In this document: one piece after another, positions 56,793 through 64,000 of the stretch
How positions within the stretch are numbered: the stretch's first letter is position 1
Layout of the letters: every line of letters starts with the position of its first letter
Assembly (NCBI RefSeq): GCF_000759835.1
Contig: NZ_BBNB01000002.1
Span: 372,001-436,000 of the forward strand
DNA length: 64,000 bases
DNA from: Citrobacter sedlakii NBRC 105722
Lineage (GTDB): Bacteria; Pseudomonadota; Gammaproteobacteria; Enterobacterales; Enterobacteriaceae
Direction: 5' to 3'
Notes under the pieces: model-generated
The model's input: the letters and a program-made list of their open reading frames with translations, nothing else
Databases searched by the model: none
Told to the model about the DNA's origin: nothing
Translations under genes and position numbers: made by a program

Positions 56793-58097
56793 TCAGCGAT
56801 CCCAATAGGACTCCTCAAGACTGTCTTCCCGTTCCGGCAATCCTCGCGTCAGACGCGGGGAGTGTTGGTTCAACACCTGATAGCTGACCCGGTTCGCATA
56901 CTTGCATACCTGCGCCAGTGACGAATAGGTCAACCAGGTAAAGGTATGCTTGCTGGAATTCGGCACGTTCGTGCGGTGATAGCTGTTAGCAGTAATATCA
57001 TGCAGTAGCGCCGCCAGCGCGCCGTCGCCCGCGCCGTTGGTATTCATGATCTTTTCCGGACCGCCCATATACGGCGCGATATGAGAATAGACCCGCAGCG
57101 GATTCACGCAATCCTTATGACGCATCGCGCGGCTGAACTCGTACTGGTTAAACTCGGCAATCGCGCCCGGCAATAATGGATGCTGGGTTTTCCGTTTGGC
57201 TTCGTCTTCGGTGAAGCCCGCCATATACAGGCCGATCGGCCCGGCGGTGCAAAGCACCAGATCCACCCAGTCCAGCGCCTTGTCCGACGCCAGCAGCGGA
57301 TCGCTCTCTCCGGTCAACGCTTCGGCTTCTTCTTCGTTCATCGCCAGAATTGAGACGTTTTCTTGCAGAAATGCCTGCCACCACTGTGGGTTATCGGCAA
57401 TCACGAATTTGGTGCCAAGCGTCAGCACTACCGGCACATTGTGTTTTTTCGCATACCCGATGGCCTTCATGGTCGCTTCCGGCATTGGTTCTCCCGGCTT
57501 ACAGCGCACCAGATAGGAGGTTAATACCAGCGCAGAGGCACCGGCAATCACCGACTCGGGGATGCTTTCCGCACGCAGTTGGTTCATGTGGCCGGGGCTG
57601 ATGGCGAAGGTACGCTCACCGGATTCGCCGATCAGGGTAAAACAACGGCCAATCGGTCCGTCCACGCCCTGAAGATAGTTGAGATCGGTACGGCTGGAGG
57701 TATTGCACAAATAGCGATAGGCATAGCTGCCTATTTCGATGTTACTGCACATGACGCCAAGCAGCACCGAGCGATCGTCCGCCAGCACCGAATAGTTGTG
57801 CATGGTGTTGCCTATGGTGCCGCCCGCAAACTGATGAGTGATTAAATTTCTCTGCTTCAGCTCCTGATATAACGCTTCCGCCACGTCATCTTCGATCACC
57901 AGAGAATGTCCGGCGCTTAATCCGTAACGTTGTATAAACTCGTCATCGACTTTCGCTTCAATATCCACCAGCGTCTGGTCGATACCGACGACCCACGCGG
58001 CGCTACTCTCGTTTTCAGGCTGAATTTGTTGCAGCAGTGGATCGCGCGCATTGACGGGGAAATAGTGTTTGGATTTGCGTTTACCGGGAAATTTCAT
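56793..58097 (-). CDS. gsk: Inosine-guanosine kinase
   Basis: A 434-residue PfkB/ribokinase-family enzyme that phosphorylates guanosine and inosine to salvage purines. The C-terminal PfkB signature is NTNGAGDGALAALLHDI with the catalytic aspartate. The substrate motif FAGGTIGNTMHN lies near residue 90. Length and sequence match E. coli Gsk. It is convergent with ybaL. Confidence 0.97.
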   Translation of the reverse strand: MKFPGKRKSKHYFPVNARDPLLQQIQPENESSAAWVVGIDQTLVDIEAKVDDEFIQRYGLSAGHSLVIEDDVAEALYQELKQRNLITHQFAGGTIGNTMHNYSVLADDRSVLLGVMCSNIEIGSYAYRYLCNTSSRTDLNYLQGVDGPIGRCFTLIGESGERTFAISPGHMNQLRAESIPESVIAGASALVLTSYLVRCKPGEPMPEATMKAIGYAKKHNVPVVLTLGTKFVIADNPQWWQAFLQENVSILAMNEEEAEALTGESDPLLASDKALDWVDLVLCTAGPIGLYMAGFTEDEAKRKTQHPLLPGAIAEFNQYEFSRAMRHKDCVNPLRVYSHIAPYMGGPEKIMNTNGAGDGALAALLHDITANSYHRTNVPNSSKHTFTWLTYSSLAQVCKYANRVSYQVLNQHSPRLTRGLPEREDSLEESYWDR

Positions 58098-58239
58098 GAC
58101 TGTTTTTACGGGTGACTAACGGAGCGGTGCATGGTAGCACATTCCCCCCCGCTTCCGCAGAGTTTCAATATCCGACGACGGGATCGCAGTTTCTGCGGCG
58201 AGAATTTTTACAATGTTCCTTTTTCACAAGGAGCGTTCG

Positions 58240-60167
<1,928 letters not shown>

Positions 60168-60248
60168 TTATCGTTTCAACTGGTTGATAATTGTAGCGGA
60201 AAAGCAGAGAAGAAGAACTAATTGCTGCGAGAGGTATTTTTGGGCGAA

Positions 60249-60320
60249 GCCGGAGAGTAGCGTGCCGCGTTCTCTCCGGCCTACGGTGCGGTAAGCCCGA
60301 TAAGCGTGGCGCCTTCGGGC
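60249..60320. repeat. REP pair between adk and hemH
   Basis: GCCGGAGAG / CTCTCCGGC (60249-60280, perfect 9-bp stem) and GCCCGA / TCGGGC (60295-60320) form a BIME-like pair downstream of adk. Confidence 0.72.
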
Positions 60321-60330
60321 ATTTTACCGA

Positions 60331-61008
<678 letters not shown>

Positions 61009-61120
61009 TTAAAAAAGCGCTAAACGATACCACCATCACGCAATTCGCTCAAGGAAGGTGCCCTGCGCTGAAACGGTTAACGGCGGGAAAATAAGAAAAG
61101 AGAGGAACAAATAAAAGAAT

Positions 61121-61201
61121 GCCGGATGGCGCTGACGCTTATCCGACCTACAAACAGCAACCTGTCGGTAGGCCGGAAAGACGTTTTCGTCGCCTTCCGG
61201 C
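61121..61201. repeat. BIME between htpG and adk
   Basis: Two REP units in opposite orientation: GCCGGATGGCGCTGACGC (61121-61150 with ATCCGACCTAC) and GGCCGGAAAGACG...CGCCTTCCGGC (61171-61201). Confidence 0.78.
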
Positions 61202-61216
61202 ATCACCTCAACGCGG

Positions 61217-63091
61217 TCAGGAAACCAGCAGTTGGTTCATGCGACGGATAAACTGGTTCGGATCCTCCAGCGTCCCGCGTTCGGCAAACAGCGCCTGATC
61301 CAGCAGCAGTTCTACCCACTCTTTAAACTGAGCGTCATCTTCGGTGTCCGCGGTGCGTTTCACCAGCACGTGATCCGGGTTCAGTTCAAAGATGTATTTC
61401 ACTTCCGGTACAGCCTGACCCGCAGCGGCAAACAGTTTTGCCATCTGAGTGCTCATTTCGTCCGCATCGGTGGTGACAATCGCGGGCGTGTCGGTCAGAC
61501 GATGGGTCAGACGCACCTCTTTCACCCGATCGCCAAGCAGAGTTTTCACACGCTCAACGAACGGCGTCAGCGCTTTTTCCACTTCTTTCGCGCTTTCGTC
61601 CACTTCATCGGCCAGCTTGTCGATAGATTCGTCGGCTTTCGCCACGGACTGGAACGCTTTACCGTCGAATTCGGTCAGGTAATTCATCATCCATTCGTCG
61701 ATGCGGTCGGAAAGCAGCAGGACTTCGATACCTTTCTTACGCAGCAGCTCCAGGTGCGGGCTGCTCTTCGCTGCCGCATAGCTGTCGGCGGTGATGTAGT
61801 AAATCTTCTCCTGCCCTTCTTTCATGCGGGAAACATAGTCTTCCAGCGAGACGGTCTGAGCGGAGGAATCGGTATGGGTGGAGGCAAAACGCATCAGTCT
61901 GGCGATGGTTTCCTGGTTGGCGTGATCTTCCGCCGGACCTTCTTTCAGCACCAGACCGAACTGTTTCCAGAAGGTCTGGTATTTTTCCGCATCGTCCTTC
62001 GCCAGTTTTTCCAGCATTTGCAGAACGCGTTTGGTCAGCGCGCTGCGCAGATTACGGGTAACGGTGCTGTCCTGCAGGATTTCACGAGAAACGTTCAGCG
62101 GCAGGTCGTTGGAATCGATCAGACCCCGCACGAAACGCAGATAGTTCGGCATGAACTGTTCGGCGTCGTCCATGATAAACACGCGCTGGACGTACAGCTT
62201 CAGGCCGTGTTTATGATCGCGGTTCCACATGTCCCACGGCGCCTGAGACGGGATATACAGCAGGCTGGTGTACTCCTGCTTCCCTTCCACGCGGTTGTGG
62301 CTCCAGGTCAGCGGATCGGTAAAGTCATGCGCAATGTGCTTGTAGAATTCTTTGTATTCGTCTTCGCTGATTTCGGACTTGTTACGGGTCCACAGCGCCT
62401 GCGCCTTGTTGATTTTTTCCCAGGAGACAACGGTTTCACCGTCTTTCTCTTCCTGTTTTTCAATTTCTACCGGCAGCGCGATGTGATCGGAATATTTGCT
62501 GATGATCGAACGCACGCGCCAGTCATCGAGGAACTCATCTTCGCCATCGCGCAGGTGCAGGGTAATTTCGGTGCCGCGATCGTCTTTGGTGATGTCGGCA
62601 ACCGTGTATTCGCCTTCGCCCGCAGATTCCCAGAACACGCCGTTTTCCGGCTTATCGCCCGCCGCGCGGGTGCGCACGGTCACTTTGTCGGCAACAATAA
62701 ACGCGGAATAAAAGCCGACCCCGAACTGGCCGATCAGCTGGCTGTCTTTCGCCTGGTCAGATCCCATGGATTCGAGGAATGATTTCGTGCCGGATTTGGC
62801 GATGGTGCCCAGATGATCGATAACGTCATCCCGGTTCATGCCCACGCCATTGTCGGCAATGGTCAACGTACGCTTATCTTTATCGAAGGAGACGCGCACG
62901 CGCAGTTCACCGTCGCCTTCATAGAGGTCCGGGTTTGACAGCGCGCGGAAACGCAGCTTGTCTGCCGCATCTGAGGCGTTAGAGATAAGCTCACGCAGGA
63001 AGATTTCTTTATTGGAATACAGAGAATGGATCATCAGATGCAGAAGTTGCTTTACCTCTGACTGAAAACCGCGAGTTTCTTGTCCTTTCAT
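61217..63091 (-). CDS. htpG: Hsp90-family chaperone HtpG
   Basis: The 624-residue chaperone has the GHKL ATPase N-domain ([14 protein letters not shown] with catalytic Glu and Asn, [17 protein letters not shown]), a middle domain with the catalytic Arg loop, and a C-terminal dimerisation domain. It works with DnaK in the cytoplasm. The gene is preceded by a near-ideal sigma-32 promoter. AGGTAG lies upstream of the ATG. Confidence 0.99.
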   Translation of the reverse strand: MKGQETRGFQSEVKQLLHLMIHSLYSNKEIFLRELISNASDAADKLRFRALSNPDLYEGDGELRVRVSFDKDKRTLTIADNGVGMNRDDVIDHLGTIAKSGTKSFLESMGSDQAKDSQLIGQFGVGFYSAFIVADKVTVRTRAAGDKPENGVFWESAGEGEYTVADITKDDRGTEITLHLRDGEDEFLDDWRVRSIISKYSDHIALPVEIEKQEEKDGETVVSWEKINKAQALWTRNKSEISEDEYKEFYKHIAHDFTDPLTWSHNRVEGKQEYTSLLYIPSQAPWDMWNRDHKHGLKLYVQRVFIMDDAEQFMPNYLRFVRGLIDSNDLPLNVSREILQDSTVTRNLRSALTKRVLQMLEKLAKDDAEKYQTFWKQFGLVLKEGPAEDHANQETIARLMRFASTHTDSSAQTVSLEDYVSRMKEGQEKIYYITADSYAAAKSSPHLELLRKKGIEVLLLSDRIDEWMMNYLTEFDGKAFQSVAKADESIDKLADEVDESAKEVEKALTPFVERVKTLLGDRVKEVRLTHRLTDTPAIVTTDADEMSTQMAKLFAAAGQAVPEVKYIFELNPDHVLVKRTADTEDDAQFKEWVELLLDQALFAERGTLEDPNQFIRRMNQLLVS

Positions 63092-63143
63092 GTAGATCTA
63101 CCTCAACAAAGCCATTTTTAATGGTAAAAACACGTTGAGGGGA

Positions 63144-63172
63144 AAATGGGGACGCGGGGGAGAGATTTCAAG
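63144..63172 (-). promoter_or_regulatory. Sigma-32 heat-shock promoter of htpG
   Basis: On the minus strand CTTGAAA (63172-63166), a 14-bp spacer and CCCCATTT (63151-63144) match the RpoH consensus CTTGAAA-N13/14-CCCCATNT at every defined base. It lies about 53-81 bp before the htpG start. Confidence 0.95.
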
Positions 63173-63196
63173 CGGAGGCCGCAAACGCCGCCTCCG
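63173..63196 (-). terminator. Hairpin between recR and htpG
   Basis: CGGAGGC / GCCTCCG (7 bp, 10-nt loop) lies directly after the recR stop and touches the -35 of the htpG heat-shock promoter. It has no T-tract on the minus strand. Confidence 0.6.
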
Positions 63197-63201
63197 TTTG
63201 T

Positions 63202-63806
63202 TCAGAATTTAAGCTTATGGCGACCGGCAAGAGAGTGTGACAGCGTTGTGCCGTCAACCATCTCCAGCTCACCGCCAACCGGAACGCCGTGAGCGATACG
63301 GCTGGCTTCGACGCCATATTGCGCGCAAAGCTCGGCAATATAGTTCGCCGTTGCCTCCCCTTCGACCGTGGGATTGGTCGCGAGGATCACTTCATTGAGC
63401 GGCTCAGAAGAAAGGCGCTGTTCCAGCCGGTCAAGTCCAATGTCGTCCGGCCCGATACCGTCGAGCGGCGACAGGTGCCCCATCAGCACGAAATAGCGCC
63501 CGGAAAATTGCCCGGTCTGCTCAATCGCGTAGATATCCGCCGGACTTTCGACCACGCAAATCTGACCGTTTTCCTGACGACGCGGGTTTGAACAGATATT
63601 GCACACGTCCTGCTCGGTGAAAGTACGGCAATCGGCACAGTGGCCGATTTCCGACATCGCCCGGGTCAGCGCTTGCGCCAGGCGCATCCCGCCGCTGCGG
63701 TCACGCTGTAACAGCGTAAACGCCATGCGCTGCGCCGACTTCGGGCCTACGCCCGGCAAACAGCGCAGCGCTTCCATAAGCTGAGTTAACAGCGGGCTGG
63801 TTTGCA

Positions 63807-63807
<1 letters not shown>
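63202..63807 (-). CDS. recR: Recombination mediator RecR
   Basis: The 201-residue protein has a helix-hairpin-helix ([14 protein letters not shown], 16-29), a four-cysteine zinc site ([16 protein letters not shown], 57-72), a Toprim domain ([16 protein letters not shown]) and a Walker-B-like C-terminus. With RecO and RecF it loads RecA on gapped DNA. Its ATG overlaps the ybaB stop (TGATG), so the two are translationally coupled as in E. coli. Confidence 0.98.

Positions 63808-64000
<193 letters not shown>

Noticed and set aside
61232-62782. A 516-codon open frame antisense to htpG, and similar long frames opposite other genes (4654-5568, 7157-8044, 8548-9465, 12589-13521)
   Set aside because: They are antisense shadows caused by GC-rich codon use; compositions are Arg/His/Gln-heavy and no domains appear.

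Overview
This window comes from the chromosome of an enterobacterium of the Escherichia/Salmonella/Citrobacter group, most likely a Citrobacter. Most genes encode close relatives of E. coli K-12 proteins in K-12 order, read from ybaB-recR at the right end to pheP-ybdG-nfsB-ybdF at the left. The genus is inferred from gene content: a romA-ramR locus, a complete cus copper/silver system, and copA directly next to cueR. I could not run a search to confirm it.

Layout, left to right. (1) 1-3650: start of romA, ramR with its operator, ybdF, nfsB, and the mechanosensitive channel gene ybdG. (2) 3652-8173: an accessory sugar cluster with a LacI-type repressor, a Gfo/Idh/MocA oxidoreductase, a xylose-isomerase-like TIM barrel and an NHS-type symporter. 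Two identical 12-bp operators lie in front of the operon. (3) 8338-9726: pheP. (4) 9829-15322: an accessory block with a Tat-exported PhoX-type phosphatase gene behind a Pho-box-like promoter, a TonB-dependent receptor, and a YncE-like beta-propeller lipoprotein behind a Fur-box-like site. (5) 15555-16730: a coiled-coil protein with an internal J-domain. (6) 16922-19089: a c-di-GMP module (PilZ protein, FimW-like LuxR regulator, EAL phosphodiesterase) without fimbrial genes. (7) 19616-28148: cusCFBA and divergent cusRS with a near-perfect CusR box. (8) 28677-29408: a membrane-anchored bactofilin beside the tRNA gene argU (29483-29559). (9) 29801-37249: folD, ybcJ, ybcI, cysS, ppiB, lpxH, purEK and selU. 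(10) 37347-38480: a porin. (11) 38659-50115: ybbAP, tesA, ybbO, cnoX, fetAB, qmcA-ybbJ, cueR and copA. (12) 50254-64000: ybaP, the sRNA ChiX, ybaK, ushA, fsr, ybaL, gsk, aes, hemH, adk, htpG, recR and the end of ybaB.

How it works together. Metal handling is the main theme: Cu(I) export from the cytoplasm (CueR/CopA, plus a frameshifted CopA(Z) chaperone), Cu/Ag export from the periplasm (CusCFBA/CusRS), iron export (FetAB) and a probable Fur-regulated iron-compound receptor. The accessory genes sit at junctions where E. coli or Salmonella carry other material: sfm/fim fimbriae and the DLP12 prophage at argU, rhsD-type DNA near ybbP, the allantoin genes between ybbB and purK, and glsA-ybaT between copA and cueR. 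Short REP/BIME palindromes fill many intergenic gaps. No insertion sequence, CRISPR array, rRNA or intact prophage was seen.
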